From Alligator mississippiensis (lineage: Eukaryota; Chordata; Crocodylia; Alligatoridae): a stretch of 64,000 bases of DNA. Shown in pieces: positions 35,346-48,100 of this stretch (its first letter is position 1; each line of letters starts with the position of its first letter). The DNA is taken from the NCBI RefSeq assembly GCF_030867095.1, contig NC_081826.1:42324001-42388000 (forward strand), read 5' to 3'. The notes beneath the pieces were generated by a model. The model was not told the DNA's origin and made no database searches. It saw nothing but the letters and a program-made list of their open reading frames with translations. The translations under genes were made by a program, and so were the position numbers.

Positions 35346-37060
35346 GACATCTAAATCTATCTATGCCAACTTTCTCCAAGTTCTTGAGAAAGTCACTTCC
35401 TAAGGTTACAGTGAAGCCAATGGAAATTGCAGCTGTTCAGCTCCTCTAAAAAAATCAAGTTGTCAATATTTCAGTTTTCTCTGTGTAACTGGGGTAATTA
35501 CCATGCTTACTCACCTACTTTGCACAGTTGTTATGAATTGTAATTAATCCTTTCAATATTCTTGGAAAATGAAAACAGTCATGAATCCTTAGAAATGATC
35601 CTAATTCCAATGTACACCGTAGTATTTCACATTTCCTCTACCTTACATCCAAATTATTTTAATGTGAGCAATGGCTTCAATTTTTTAAAGAAGAAAACAG
35701 CAAATCAAAAATCTTTATTAGATTATTCTAACAATCACACACACACAATGTGTATGCAGTTTTTGCTCTTAGGGATTCAGTCATGGTATGTATATAAAGG
35801 TGTGATCAGCTAGAGACACCCCTCAGCTCATTTTCATATAGGATTTCTGTGATTTCATGCAAAATCACAGTACATGCATATATATGAAAGTAAAGAAACA
35901 TAGTTTTTAGCATGTTAACTACAAGGGGGGATATCTTTTCCCAAATCAATTGAAATAGTAGGTCCAGAACAACAGATTTAATTTAACCTGTATTTCCTTG
36001 CAGTCTGTAGAAAATAATGGGTTTGCCTCAAAAGCTAGACATTTAGTATGCTGAAGGTGCAGCTTTCAAAGGGGTTAACTTAAAACCCTTTAGCAAGTGT
36101 TTTAACTGAAGTCCTGCCTCAGGGCATTAGGAATCTTTTGCTCTAATTGATGTCTTAGGCATCTTGTAATCAGGGAGACTGCATTTAAAAGGTACAGAAA
36201 CTGGTATTATTGCTTGTCATATAACGGCTGTACTTTGTAATTACCAGGACAGCAGACCAGAACTACTCCAAAGGTTATATTCTTGCAAAAAGCAGTGGGG
36301 CCTTCTAAAGCTTTCATTGGGTATAGAGATGCAGATACACTAAGTACTACATAAACATGATGTAATGAAAGCTCTCCAACATTTTGGCTTCTTTCTATCA
36401 TCATATTTGAGTAGCTTAATGCAATTGTGTTCCCATGCCCCCCCTGCCCCCACACTCACACTAAATGGATGGCATGTGAGGGTATGATCTAATACTAGGC
36501 CTGCACACCAATAAAACAAATGCCAACATAACCTTAATACTGTCAGCATTTATTCAATACTTGCCCATATTTTAATTAATTATATGGTTTTAAGAATATT
36601 TTGCCGTATTCAATTTAAATAGGTGTTGCAACATTTAATGGGCAGGGGGAGAGGAAACAACAGGTAAAAGATACATCCAAAAACTGTCCCAGTGGAAACA
36701 TTGCCTAGCCTACCAGAGCACTGGGATCTATGGGAACATCTGCAGTGCTGTGCAGATATACCAGAAGCAATGTGACAGTCTTAACAGGTTGCTCCCTGTA
36801 GGCTAAACAACTGTGTGGTGAGGGAGGAGGCGGGAGGCGGTGAGAGATAGGTGGGTGGGGAGAGGGCAGGAACATGAAGCTGGGAGGTGCAGAGTTAAAG
36901 GGATGGAGGTGACTAATGAAATAGGAGGGGGAAAGGAAATGGGGGCTAGGGGAAGGGTGGTGAAATGAAGGAAGTCAGCCACTGAAAGATAAAATAAAAA
37001 GAAGTAAAACAAAATAACAAGAAATAAAGAGGAAGTAAATTAAAAGTGGTCTTATGTTTG
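35346..37060. other. No gene seen
   Basis: AT-rich DNA with a short (AC)n at about 35736-35747. From about 36800 the composition turns purine-rich next to the LTR block. No domain-bearing frame. Confidence 0.55.
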
Positions 37061-38737
37061 TGTGGCAGTGCACTGTGTGTGCCTGCCACTTGCAACCAGT
37101 GGGTTGCGTACGGGGGGTATAGACCCCGGCCCCAGTGAGGGGGCGGCCCCAAGAGAGGGAGCAGTGTGATCAGGCCCCAGAGAGGGGGCGGTGATCAGGC
37201 CCCAGAGAAGGGGCAGCGGTGAGAACCCCCCTCAGTGAGGATGTGATGAGCCCGCGGAGAGTGATGGGGGTGTGGCGCTGCGGTTGTCCTGGTGGAGAGG
37301 GGATAGCAGTACGGTGAGCCCGAGGGGATAGAGTGAGGGGCTAGAGACCCAGCCCGAAGGAGAGAGTACCCTCGACTGGCCCAAGCTGGGGCCAGGACTT
37401 ACAGAGTCAAAAGAGCCAGGGGCCCACCGCGAGGGACGCCCAAGAGCCGGGAGCCTGGGGTCCCAACTGGCCTGGAGGTGGGCCAGGGCTAGGTGCTGAA
37501 GGTCCCAGGGGGACCATGCCCGAGAGGGGAAGATGGCTTCAGGGGGGGCAGCGACGTAGTGCCCAAGCGACGTAGAACCCCAGTGTGAGCGGGCAGAGCC
37601 CCAGTGTAAGGGGGCAGCAACGAGGAACCCCAGTATGAGCAGGCAGTGATGATTAAAGCGGGGAGGTGTGTGGCAGAGCACAGGGTGTGTCTGCCACTTT
37701 AAGGGCCTGGAGCTGGCAGCCTCCAGGTGCCTGATGAGGGCAGCCATTTTGAGACAGTGGCTGCCTATATAAACAGGGCAGTTTGGCTGCTGTAGTCAGG
37801 CAGCAGCAGCATTGCCTGGCTGGAGGGCTGCTGAGAACAACCTGGAGGTAAGGGGGAGCTGCAAGGGGTTGGTAAGGAGGCTTCTGGGCATGACCGGAAA
37901 CTGCACCCTGCCGGGAGTGGGTGGCCTGGTGGGGCTCTCAGTGGCACGGGAGCCCCCAGGAAATGCCAGGCCAGTTATCACCCCAGTGAAAGGCGGGTTG
38001 GGGTGCCTTAACCCCTAGCTCCCACCACCACTGGGTGGGTTACCCTTGTGTTTGTTGGGGGGCCCAGAGGGCCAGTGTTGTGAGGGGCCCAGAGAGGGTG
38101 GGCCCCGAGAGTGTGATTGAGTACAGGGCGTGGTGCTGCGGTTGCCCCTAGGAGAAAGGGAGTAGTAGCATGGTGAGGCCTGAGGATGTGAGTGAGCGGC
38201 TAGAGACCCAGCCTGAAAGGGAGAGTACCCTTGACTGGCCCAAGCTGGGGCCAGGACTATCAGAGTCAAAAGGGCCAGGGGCCCACCGCGAGGGACACCC
38301 AAGAGCCGGGGGCCTGGGGTCCCGACTGGCCTGGAGGTGGGCCAGGGAAAGTGGCCGAAGGTCCTGGGGGGACCACACCCAAGAGGGGAACATGGCTTTG
38401 GGGGGGCTAGGTAGCCCGGATGACGGCGGAGTGGCTGCCTGATAGGAGAGGATTATAGAGGGGTCCTGTGTGGATGATTCTGGGGTCCAGTATGGGGCCG
38501 GTGATTGTGTGAACACCAAGATGCCATCTGCGAGGCTTGGGCTGCGGTATTGGGGAGGATAGGAGCCGCAGAGAGTGCCCCCTGGCATCGGGGCACTAGA
38601 TGGGCAGCCTCCTGCTTAATTGACATCTGATTGAATCAATTATCATCAAAGGCATGGCAGGCGAGATAGGCGGGCAGTTGCCCACAGAGACAGGGGGCAG
38701 GCCATGGAGATCGGCCCCGGGGTGGCCCCCTGTCACA
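37061..38737 (+). mobile_element. Tandem LTR pair of an endogenous retrovirus-like element (fossil)
   Basis: The block starts TGTGGCAGTGCAC (37061) and ends CCCTGTCACA (38737). The perfect 5-bp duplication GTTTG lies at 37056-37060 and 38738-38742. A second LTR start, TGTGGCAGAGCACAGG, lies at 37669. Between the two a stretch of about 370 bp is repeated (37250-37540 and 38120-38410 regions, both with GCTAGAGACCCAGCC and CCAGGGGCCCACCGCGAGGG). The second LTR (37669-38737) has CTATATAAACAGGGCAG near 37765 as a likely TATA box. It is the same family as 1-807 and 13509-14416. No internal gag, pol or env sequence is visible. It is a non-coding fossil; high similarity of the repeated parts suggests it is not among the oldest. 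Confidence 0.75.
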
Positions 38738-38742
38738 GTTTG

Positions 38743-39540
38743 AATAAATTGGGATTTGGGATTGCGGGGGGTGCTGGTTGGGCTTCCCAGGGTGGCTGAG
38801 AGGTGGGAGCCATGAGGGAAGGCACTTTTGGGGAAGCTACTGCCTCTGCCCCATGAAGGAAGCCCCAGCTCATGGGGACCCAATCTGGCCCTCTACCTTC
38901 TCCCCGCCCCCCTCTAGACCCCACTTCTGGACCTACGTGTGCCCTGTGACCTAGCTAGCTGTCATGTGCTCTGCACGCTGTTTGCGTGGGTTTGCATCCC
39001 CTGGGGGTGGGAAGGTTGCACCCCCAAGAATGGGAATGGGAGTTGACTTGGTGCAAGAACTGGCCCCTGGACAGTAGAATTCAGGGGGTGGAAAGGGGAC
39101 ACAGCATCCTGGGATGCTGGAGGACTGCAGCTTGGGCTACTTATCTGTGGGGGGTGGCCACACCTAATGGAACATGAGCTGAGTAACACAGATCAGAGGT
39201 AAACTGGCCCTGGAGTGGCATAACTTTAGGTTGCCTAAAGTATGCTTAAAACTGGTTTCAGGTGTTAATGTGTGAACAAGCCAGGTGTTCTGTGTTCCAG
39301 GAGCTTCCTAAAATTAAAGTGTAACAAGACCCTCTCATAGCCCTTTTTATCCTTCCTTTTTAATAGTTAATTGTTAATTGAACAGCAAAGTATATATTTA
39401 TATATTTAAAGTTTTTGCAACTATGGGCTATAGGTAATGAAGGACTTACATGCCTACAAGTTGGACATTATAATCCCTAACTTTTAGTCATTTGGGACCT
39501 GGAGTAAAAACTAGTTTCCTGAGCCTCTGGGATCCCTATA
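38743..39540. other. No gene seen; GC-rich to AT-rich transition
   Basis: 38743-39200 is GC-rich with repeated GGGG stretches and no recognised element. 39200-39540 is AT-rich. No supported gene. Confidence 0.45.
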
Positions 39541-40315
39541 CAGGCTTCCTTTGATTTACGTGATACATGCATTCCCAGAGAATGGCACATAAATCAAACT
39601 TGCGTAAAGCGAACCCACTTTACAGTGTAACAAAGTGGAATAGGTTCCCATGGCAGGGAGGGAGGGAGTCTGGGACCAGGGAAGGGGCAGGGGCAGGGGG
39701 AGGGGTGCCGCTCCCAGGGCTACACAAGACAGCAAAGCAGAGGGAACAGAGCGGCACTCACCCCAGCCCCAGCTGCAGTGGCCCTGGGAGTGGCCAGTGC
39801 CATATGCCTGCAGCCACTGGGCTGCACCATGCTTCACCTGTCCCCACTCACCTCTGGTCCTGGGCTGCGCTGTGTCCTGGTATAGGTAGCTGGTACTGGC
39901 TGCTCCCAGGGCTGGGGAGAGTGCAGCACCCTGCACTGCCTGGGGCTCCGCTTGTTTGCACTCATCCCAGCCTTTGCTGGAGCAGCCCTGAGAGCGGCCA
40001 ACACCAGCTGCCTGTACCAGGGCATGGCACAGCCCAGGAGCAGAGGAGAGTGGGGACAGGAGGAGCATGGTGCAGTCCAGCAACTGCAGGCACCTGGTGC
40101 CGGCTGCTCCTGGGGCCACTGCAGCTGAGGCTGGGATGAGTGGGGCCACTGCCCTTTCCCCTCCCCCCACAGACTTACCTGTTGGGGAGGGGGCATCTAT
40201 GCTGATTGCATAAGAGCGAATTTACCTCACATATAATAAATTATGGGTCTAAATATGCTCATCACGTAAGAGTGAATTCGCATATAAAGTATCCACATAA
40301 ATCGAGGGAAACCTG
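39541..40315. mobile_element. Tigger/pogo-like non-autonomous DNA transposon with an internal palindrome
   Basis: The left end CAGGCTTCCTTTGATTTACG and right end in reverse complement CAGGTTTCCCTCGATTTATG are inverted partners. The flanks read TATA on both sides (39537-39540 and 40316-40319), including the TA duplication of Tc1/mariner-type elements. Subterminal copies of CACATAAATC and CGTAAGAGTGAATT motifs recur. The interior forms a second long inverted repeat: about 39758-39913 pairs with the reverse complement of about 39985-40138 (CAGCTGCAGTGGCCC, CTGCACCATGCT, CTGTCCCCACTC, CCTGGGCTG shared in order). Open frames on both strands in this GC-rich core are not genes. At 775 bp there is no transposase. 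Confidence 0.85.
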
Positions 40316-40553
40316 TATAGTACATGGGTACAGTTTAACACCTCCAAATGGGATCCAAAGCAGCTGGCATACTCAGAGCCAGACAACAGGGAAATGCTGA
40401 GCATGTGGAGGGATATATAATTCCACCTTTCACCATCTCTTAAGCACCTTCATCCACTAGGAATCCATAGCCCAGAGTGTTCTCTATCTCTCATAGACAT
40501 GAGAAGAGCTTGCACTTCATTTTTAAAACTCTGCTGGCAATCGCCAAATATGT
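40316..40553. other. No gene seen
   Basis: Short interval of ordinary AT-rich DNA between the Tigger-like element and a SINE piece. Confidence 0.5.
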
Positions 40554-40640
40554 GTAATAGTCTAGCAATTAGAAAACTCATCCAGGGATTAGGAGGTCTA
40601 AGTCAAATGCCATTCTAACCTAAAGAAGCTCACACACATT
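40554..40640 (+). repeat. tRNA-derived SINE fragment, plus strand
   Basis: TAGTCTAGCAATTAGAAAAC then CAGGGATTAGGAGGTCTAAG and TCAAATGCC follow the order of a tRNA-derived SINE head (TAGTCTAGTGGTTAGAGCAC ... GGAGACCTGGGTTCAAATCC). Box A-like and box B-like segments are both diverged. Confidence 0.55.
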
Positions 40641-40779
40641 TGCCCACCCCCCACCAGTCTGCTCTAACCACAAAGCGAGCTAGGCCAGTGTGGGGAGGGC
40701 ACTCTTCATCCCTCCTAGGGTAGGAGAGACCTGGATTGTGGTTCCAGCTGTCAAGATTGTATGAGTTTTAAAAATAAAA

Positions 40780-40880
40780 TATACAAACAGCCCTGGTGTT
40801 AGGGATTTGAGCTCCAAACCTCACTCTCCCAGACAAGTGCCCAATCAGTGGGCTACAGAGTCAGACTCCCTCTTGTGCAC
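40780..40880 (-). repeat. tRNA-derived SINE fragment, minus strand
   Basis: In reverse complement it reads GACTCTGTAGCCCACTGATT, GGGCACTTGTCTGGGAG, then GTTTGGAGCTCAAATCCC, again a SINE head with a box B-like end. It faces the plus-strand fragment at 40554. Confidence 0.5.
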
Positions 40881-43574
40881 ACTCTTTTACTGTCTCTTGC
40901 CCAATAAATCTTAAATTCTTCTCTGTACAGTAACCCAATTTCAGCAGTAAGGATGGAAAGCTCTCCTCACCCCAAACCTAATATGTAGACAGGCTGCTAG
41001 AGTGCTTTATTGAGAGTTTTAAACATAGTTGATCTAATGTGGAGGCCACATTTTCTACAATATTGCACTATTAGGCTATTAAATAGAACCTCTGAGCCTG
41101 TTTTATAAATTATTACCAATTACCTAGAAAGAATGATGTTACTTAATTTAGGGGACCAATCACACACTAAGAAAAACAAGTAGTCCAGGAGCAGGCCAGA
41201 GATTCAAGTTTCTTTGCATAAAGTGTTAATATTTAGAGATAACAAATGCATCCACAGAAATAAGTTTGTGACTCTCTCATGTAAGAGAAAAGGCAAAACT
41301 CATTGAACAAATAATTCGTAATAAATAATGTAACCATTTCTAACATAATTTAGAGATGGTTACAGCAGGAAAAAAAACTTGTCTGACAAAAATGGACTTA
41401 ATAAAGGGGGGGAAAAAAAGCTAGGGGGTGGGATTGGAACCCTGCAATCCAAACCAAAAAAGGGTTGTAGGTAGTTGCACTGTATCAGGAGCAGAGAATC
41501 AACCAGACTCTGTTTCAGATTCACAATCTTCTACTTCCCCCTATGGGACATGGGAGAAGCAGGCGGAACAAGTTTTTCTTTTGGTGCATCTTGCTTCCCC
41601 ATCATCCCCAGCTCCAAGACTTTGCCTCATCTGTTAGAGGGAAGAGCTAATAAATGCAACAGCATCCTCTTCCCCACCACTGCTATAGAGTGATGTAAGT
41701 TACCTGCGCAGGGTGTAAAGTAGCTCTTTATACTCCCATATTGCACTGACTGCCTTCTAAAGATAGGTTTATACCACTTCTGCAATGGTTTTACAAGTGC
41801 TGTTCTGGAGCAAGCCTCACATCTGCTTCAGCTCTGCCCAAGCCAAACCTGGAAATGGGGTGGTGACACTATTTCTGTCCCCCCCTCCAAGATATTTGGC
41901 TCCAGTATGCTTTACAGTGACAGCAGGGGAAAAGGAAAGAGCAGGTCTAGTTGCTCATTTCTCCTTTTAGTGCACACAAAAAGGTGGGCAGAAAATGCCA
42001 GAGAACAGCACTCCCAGGACCACTGCAAGAATTGATCCATTTACCTGACAGCTTAGTGGGAGAAGGGAATATAAAGAGCTTCCTTGCACCCAGAAAGCAC
42101 TTGCGCATGAAGTTTAGTCTGCTACAGGGCAGCTGCCACAACAGTTATGGTGACAGGGCTATGACAGCCAGATCCCCTGATGTAAACAAAACTTTGGTCC
42201 AGAAAATATTTTTCAGTCATCAGTGCTTCACCAGCTCCCCTTAATGGCAGAACTGCATCCACACTGTTGTTGCTGCAGAGCTAGCAGTGACTATGAGGTA
42301 TGATCTTTTTTACTTGGCTTGCCATCACAGCTGGACTTTGTAATGTAGGCAAGAGTCAACATCTGCAAATCTCTGAAGTATGCTGGGTTCTTCCAGGCTC
42401 TAATCGACATCAGTTATTTAGCACTTGTAGCTTGTTTAGCATGTATAGCTATAGCATGTATATATAAATTCTGCATTTTCCAATTTTAAACACTAACTGG
42501 TTTTGAAAGACCAGCTTCCTCCCTACCAGTATTTTAGAAACTAGAACATTCTAAAACTCACCTTTTAATGTGTATCCTATAACGTTCTTCTTTTTTAACA
42601 TTTTTCTTACAGTGATCCATTGTTGAATTGTTTCTTTCAACAATCTCTGCCCCATATTTCCTGTAATGCTTTCTGAGATTCCATCTGTTGTGTGGTGCAC
42701 TACTAGATGTATTCTTGAAATCCAGATAAATTTACTTAAATTCTTGGGGGTATATTACCAAATTGGTAGACATAATTTATCAGCCATCATCTTTTTTATC
42801 AATCCAGGCTAAGTGACCTTTAATAAACTAGAGAGAAATAAATTCCTTATCGGTTGATTCATGTATTGAAAGAAAAAATAATCTATACCAGATCTACAAC
42901 TACACCCCAGCTTGATTTCCTTCCCTTAATGTGCTCCATTCTGTGCTTCAGGAACAAACAAACTCCTGTTATGATTATTCTGCCTCTTCCAAACTCCCAT
43001 TGGACTTGACAAGATATGGTATCACAATGTTCTGTAGAACCTACGTGCAGCTAATGAATTGTGACTGCTCTATGAAGTTGCTGTATCACTGAATGCCTCG
43101 CTGTATGAGGTATTGAACATATGCTGTCAGTGCTGTGTTACAAATCAACCAGATCGGAGAGACTGGAAAAGTAAACCTTCCATTCACATAGAAGCAACTT
43201 GGGAAAATGGAATGATCACATGCCCGGTTGAAAACAGTTTTCCCAAACTGTCCTATAGTGAAAAGGTTTGAAGAGTGAAATATCTCAAAACAGGAAATTG
43301 GATGTTAACCCTGGCACTTAAAAGCACAACATAGCAGAGACTAGATATCTATAAAGGACTGACAGAAACAGAAAAAAGGAGAACACAGGGCCATAAGCCT
43401 TTGCCCCAGAAATGTTCAAAGGAGACGAAGAAAGGGACAGCACTGAAGTTTACTCAGATCAACTGAAGTTTAAGATCACACAGGCCTAATGTGATTGACT
43501 CAAGTTCACTTGCTGTAGCAGGCCAGGTGCCAAGTGTAGAAAATTATAAGCAGAGATCTTATTTGTAGACATTC
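40881..43574. other. No gene seen; possible very old LINE traces
   Basis: Ordinary DNA without domain-bearing frames. The block 42640-42860 (TTCTGAGATTCCATCTG, GAAATCCAGATAAATTTAC) has the style of a very old minus-strand CR1/L3 fragment but is too diverged to assert. Confidence 0.45.
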
Positions 43575-43700
43575 TGGGATACAGTCTGATCTCAGTTCTG
43601 CTGGCATGAATCTAATATAAATTCATCCACTACAGTGGAGTTACTCTGGATTTTAAAAACTTCACAGCATCAGAATCTGCTCTGTTTATTCCAAACTCCC
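43575..43700. repeat. Old palindromic amniote repeat, fragment
   Basis: GGGATACAGTCTGATCTCAG then CTACAGTGGAGTTACTCTGG and CATCAGAATCTGCTC match the outline of the self-complementary repeat at 18550-18655. Confidence 0.5.
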
Positions 43701-43936
43701 ATTAGAAAAGCCCACTGAAATAAATCTTTGCTTTAGTTCAATGTCCTTGGGATCAAAGAGACAGCTACAAGCTCTTACACTGGAATAAATCTACTGACTG
43801 CTAAGAAGCTATGCTCATTTGTACTGCTTGAGGATCAGTCTCGGGGGATTTCCCCCTCTCCGCTCAAAATAAGCCACTGAGACTATCACTAAGCACTGTT
43901 GATTATGGGTGACAAATATAGGTGGGTGCATGCACT

Positions 43937-44659
43937 GGGTGCATTTACATGTGCTATTAGTGTGATGCAATAAACTCCAGTGCAGTTAAGTTTATAACTT
44001 GGGTCAGAGTTAACATCTCTTGGGCACAGAGTCTACATGTGTTCATAGGACTGCAGCAGTTTGAGCTGTGGCAGAGCAGCCCCAGGCTCAGGGGGTCAAC
44101 CCAAGGCTCAGGGGGTCGGCCCCAGGCTCTGGGTCACGGTGTCATGTGTTGGAGGGGCTGGCTGGGGCATGAGAACAGAGCTGTCGCGTGGGGAGTGAAT
44201 CAGGGCAACTACCTCAGGCCTCACACTTTGGGGAGCCCTGCAGACAGTGCCATACAGGTCCCACAGAGGGCACCCCCCCTCCCCGCGCTCCATCCGCTCA
44301 CCATGCCCCACACCCCACAGGCCCTGCATAGGCTGATATGCTCCGGGCCCCGCACACCCCTAGGGTCAGCACTGCATGGAAGTACCCAAAGAGCAGAACT
44401 ATGTGGCTAGGCAGCAGGCAGGAGTCAGCCCCCTGCTGCCTGGGCTGATAGGGTTCAATTTATACCCAGCCAGCATTTACACATGCATGTAGGCATAGGT
44501 ATTTTCACTACCATAAGACAGTACTGTCCCCAACTTCACTATTTTATGGCAGTGAAAATTAATTTGCTGCAGTCTAATAGTGTTGCATGTATAGACTGTG
44601 ATGCTTTACACTGCAGCAAATTAGTCTACTGAACAGTGAAGAGCACATATAGATGAACC
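43937..44659. mobile_element. MITE (Chompy/Harbinger-like)
   Basis: The left end is GGGTGCATTTACATGTGC; the right end in reverse complement is GGTTCATCTATATGTGC. The flanking trinucleotides are ACT and ATT. Interior motifs AAACTCCAGTGCAGTTAAG, GAGCTGTGGCAGAGCAGCCC and GTTGCATGTATAGACTGTG are shared with 13498-14890 and 53081-53537. No coding capacity. Confidence 0.75.
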
Positions 44660-44740
44660 ATTGTGTATCAAGATCGGCAGAGATTGTGTCACTATAATTA
44701 TTGCATTGCTGTATCAGGTTACTATAATTACTACACTGAT

Positions 44741-45105
44741 CATTGGTGATGCATAGGGGATGCACACAGGTGCACATCCACCCCTTCAGATTGGCGGTTC
44801 AGCCCTGACAGAATTACTGCAAAGGCTGCTGGCGGCATCTATGGGCGGTTGCCACCCCCCCCCTCCCCCACCAACACCTCCAGTGGTGTCTGCAGGTGAT
44901 TGCTTATCGCCAATTGCCCCTGGCGGCATCTGCGGGTGGTCACTGACCTCTAGTTGGTGCTCGACACCCTCCCCACCCCGCCAACACCACCATGGCCACC
45001 TGCGGGAGCTCCCCACTCACAACTGCCATGACCCTGCCACCGCCACCGCCTGCAGGCAGTTATCATGCCCCCCCCAGCCTCCAGGGCATGCGTCATTCAT
45101 GGCAC
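44741..45105. mobile_element. Probable hAT-like element related to 19366 and 29413
   Basis: It begins CATTGGTGATGCATAGGGGA, followed by GCACACAGGTGCACATCCACC, resembling CAGTGGCGACATGTAGGGGG plus the TGCAC palindrome of the related copies. The far end in reverse complement reads CAGTGCCATGAATGACGCAT. A target duplication is not recognisable. The C-rich interior has no gene. Confidence 0.45.
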
Positions 45106-48100
45106 TGATATATCAGACCCAACTCAGTAGGATGCAATCATAGCCAAGCACAGGATTGAATACAGGAAGCAAAAAGTTTGAGCTTTGCTTCTGGCTGTGT
45201 CATAAACTTGTGAGACATCCAAGAAGTTACAGTCCATTTGGGACAGAAGTCACCTGTAAATCACATATCATGCAACTTGCCCACTCTGGAGATACACAGA
45301 TGAAAAGCACCATATAAGTATCAAGAATCAATTTTATGTTCTTAACAACAGGGTAAAAAAGAAATAAAGAAGTACTTAATTCTGCAATTAGATCAGCAAA
45401 AAACCACTGTTGTCTTACAGCATGTATTACAGATTGGGACCAAACATAGCAAATTTCTTCACACGTAATGAAGCCTTGAATAATTTTTTTGCAATATGAC
45501 ACTTGTATCTGCACATTACCACTAAGCATCTTGTTTATACCACCTTCTGAAGAAGCTGCTTCAGAAGATGTTTACCATTTACATTTCTTTTCTTGATACC
45601 ACTTGTGACTGGAAAGCTAATCTCTCCTTACCATAGGCATAATGAGCAAATTCTGTGCTCTGGGTGGCACTGGTATCTGGACCAGACCAGGCAGTCAAGC
45701 CACCAGTTGGGACTGGTTGCCCACCCTTAGGTACACTCTTGGTCCCTACATACTTCATACTGGTTATTGCAGTTACACGAAAACTGAATGGTTTTTAAAA
45801 ACCTCTACAACTGCTTTAAAATGACTTGAGTGCTGAGACTTTCAAGTATGATATCAAAACTGAGTTGCTAGAAAGCCTGCATTTACACTTCCCTTGAAGA
45901 AGTATTTTTAGGTATGATGGGTCAGAACTCAAGATATTAGTTCTTATAACTGTCATTGGTCTAGGATTGAAATGTATCTGTCCTTGACCCCTGTATTTGG
46001 GGGAGGGGGCAAGAAGGGAAATTCCATATTTAAAAGGGAAAGAAGGAAACAATTTGTGACAGGGTTTTTTTCTACATGTTGCCTATGTGAAAGCCACTCA
46101 GCAGTTTGGAATGTTAGAAGTAGTCCCAGCAGAAATGGATTAGTGGGCAGAGAACAAGGGAGAAGGTCGAAAGGTGAAAAATAAAAGAAATTTGTCACAT
46201 GGCTATGCACTTTATCACCTGGATCCAAAAAATAAGTAAATCACATGGATAGCACCACCTCATGCATGTAGAGCACACATACACACTGCTCAATTGTGTC
46301 TCCATATAGAATGGGTGTCGCAGAATGGTGAATCAGACCAAGATAGGATGCATGAGCCTTGCAAATTCTACTTAGTGGGTGTCAGGTTTTCTTAAAATTA
46401 TTCATCATTATAGTAAAGGGTGGGAGAGTAGATTTTATGCATAGGCTGGTAAATTTTCCTGGCAATTTTACAATGCAGAACATATACCTCTCTCTCTCTC
46501 TCTCTCTCGCTCTCTCTCTCTCACACAGAGAGAGAGAGAGAAAGATTAGCATTGGAACAGAAAACTTGTAAGACAAGGTTCAGCCTGATGTGATTTAAAA
46601 CAGCTGAGTGATGTGTTCAGAAAAAAATGCCAGCCAGATCCCTTATGTTAGTGGGATTGGTGGGTACTGCTGTCATGAGAGCAGGGTGAATACAAATCGA
46701 TATAATTGGTCGGGTGGAGACAGTAGAGTAAACGTGACTCCTCCAAGGCAGCACTGGCACTGACAATAATTGTTAACAGATTTAGTTTCCTATTCACCTC
46801 ATTTTTCCTTATGACTCCTTAACTTATCAGAATATTTTATTTTTGAGTTATTAGAAGTTGCATCCTTCTTTTATTGATTCTTGACAGTTGTCAGCCAGCC
46901 TCTAATTGTTTCCAGGTCTGGATTTTCAAAATTACTGATTTCCTTTTAGATATTTTAATCATTCATATATCTCCTGTCTTTCCTTCCACCCCCACTTGAC
47001 TTTCTTTGGCTTGGGAATTGCTCAGAGGAACTGTCAGTTTAGTTAACCCTAGTTGTCCTAGCCAAATAATTCTCTAACTCATATGGTAAGGGCTGAATTA
47101 TAAACTCTAGCTATATATAACAATGTATGTTTGCCTAGTCTAACTCGCCTGTGAACATAAATATTTTGAATTTGAATATTCAGCATACATTCAAACACGC
47201 ACAGATTTTTGTGCACACATACGTACAATATATATATATATATTTGTAAAAGTATTTTTACTTGCAACCTGATTTACTGCTCCAATTCATTTGTTTCTTT
47301 GCACAACTACCACTGGAGTAGAAGCAAAACCAGACCTGTTAACCCCAGGCCACTTCCTTATCACACAGCTTTCCTCCCAATTTTTAGCCTCTCTGTCCAC
47401 TTGTATCCATCTCTCATCTCTTCAGGGGAGAAGGTAGTCTTTTTTTTGAGGGGGGGGGTGAGGGGGAGGGAAGGTGGTTGGTAGACCACCTACAACAACT
47501 GGGTCTTGTTGGATAACTGGGATCTCAGGATCCATGGGACTGGTATAGAGGAGGGAAAGAAAAAGAAGTGAGTATCTGAGATGTGCCATGAATTTACATA
47601 ATTGTACAGGTGCCTAAGCTACAATATGTAAGGCTGTAGAATACAGTAGCATAGCTTGACATTGGCAACTGGCAGTCAAGTGTTCTTATGTGAGGAAGTA
47701 GTAGTGTTTTGCATATTTTATTAATCGCCTGCTCTCACCTTCCTTCCTAGTAAGCAAAAGCATCCATTAGGGTCTAAGGAGAAGGAACAGCATGAAAGCA
47801 GCTTGTGCTTCACCACAGAATTCTTTTGTGCTGCATTACCAGAATATAGACATTGACTTTGCAGATGGCTCATTATTTACCAAGTCAGGTAAGGCCAGCT
47901 TAAAGCACAAAGCATATAACTATAAAATAACCCAGCTGCCTTGCTGGCCACAAAATGGAATTCCCATTCTGGGAAATTCAACAATTTAAAAAAAAGATAT
48001 AATTCTGAAATGTAATGAAAAAATAAATTGAACAAATGCAACATTTCTTTCAGGGAAATTCTAAGCATTCTGCCTTGACTTTTTAAGAAGCTTTTCTGAG

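Noticed and set aside
37232-37747. 171-residue minus-strand open frame
   Set aside because: It is antisense within LTR sequence and has no known domain.
39556-40170. Long open frames on both strands (190 and 204 residues)
   Set aside because: They arise from the palindromic GC-rich core of the Tigger-like element and mirror each other.
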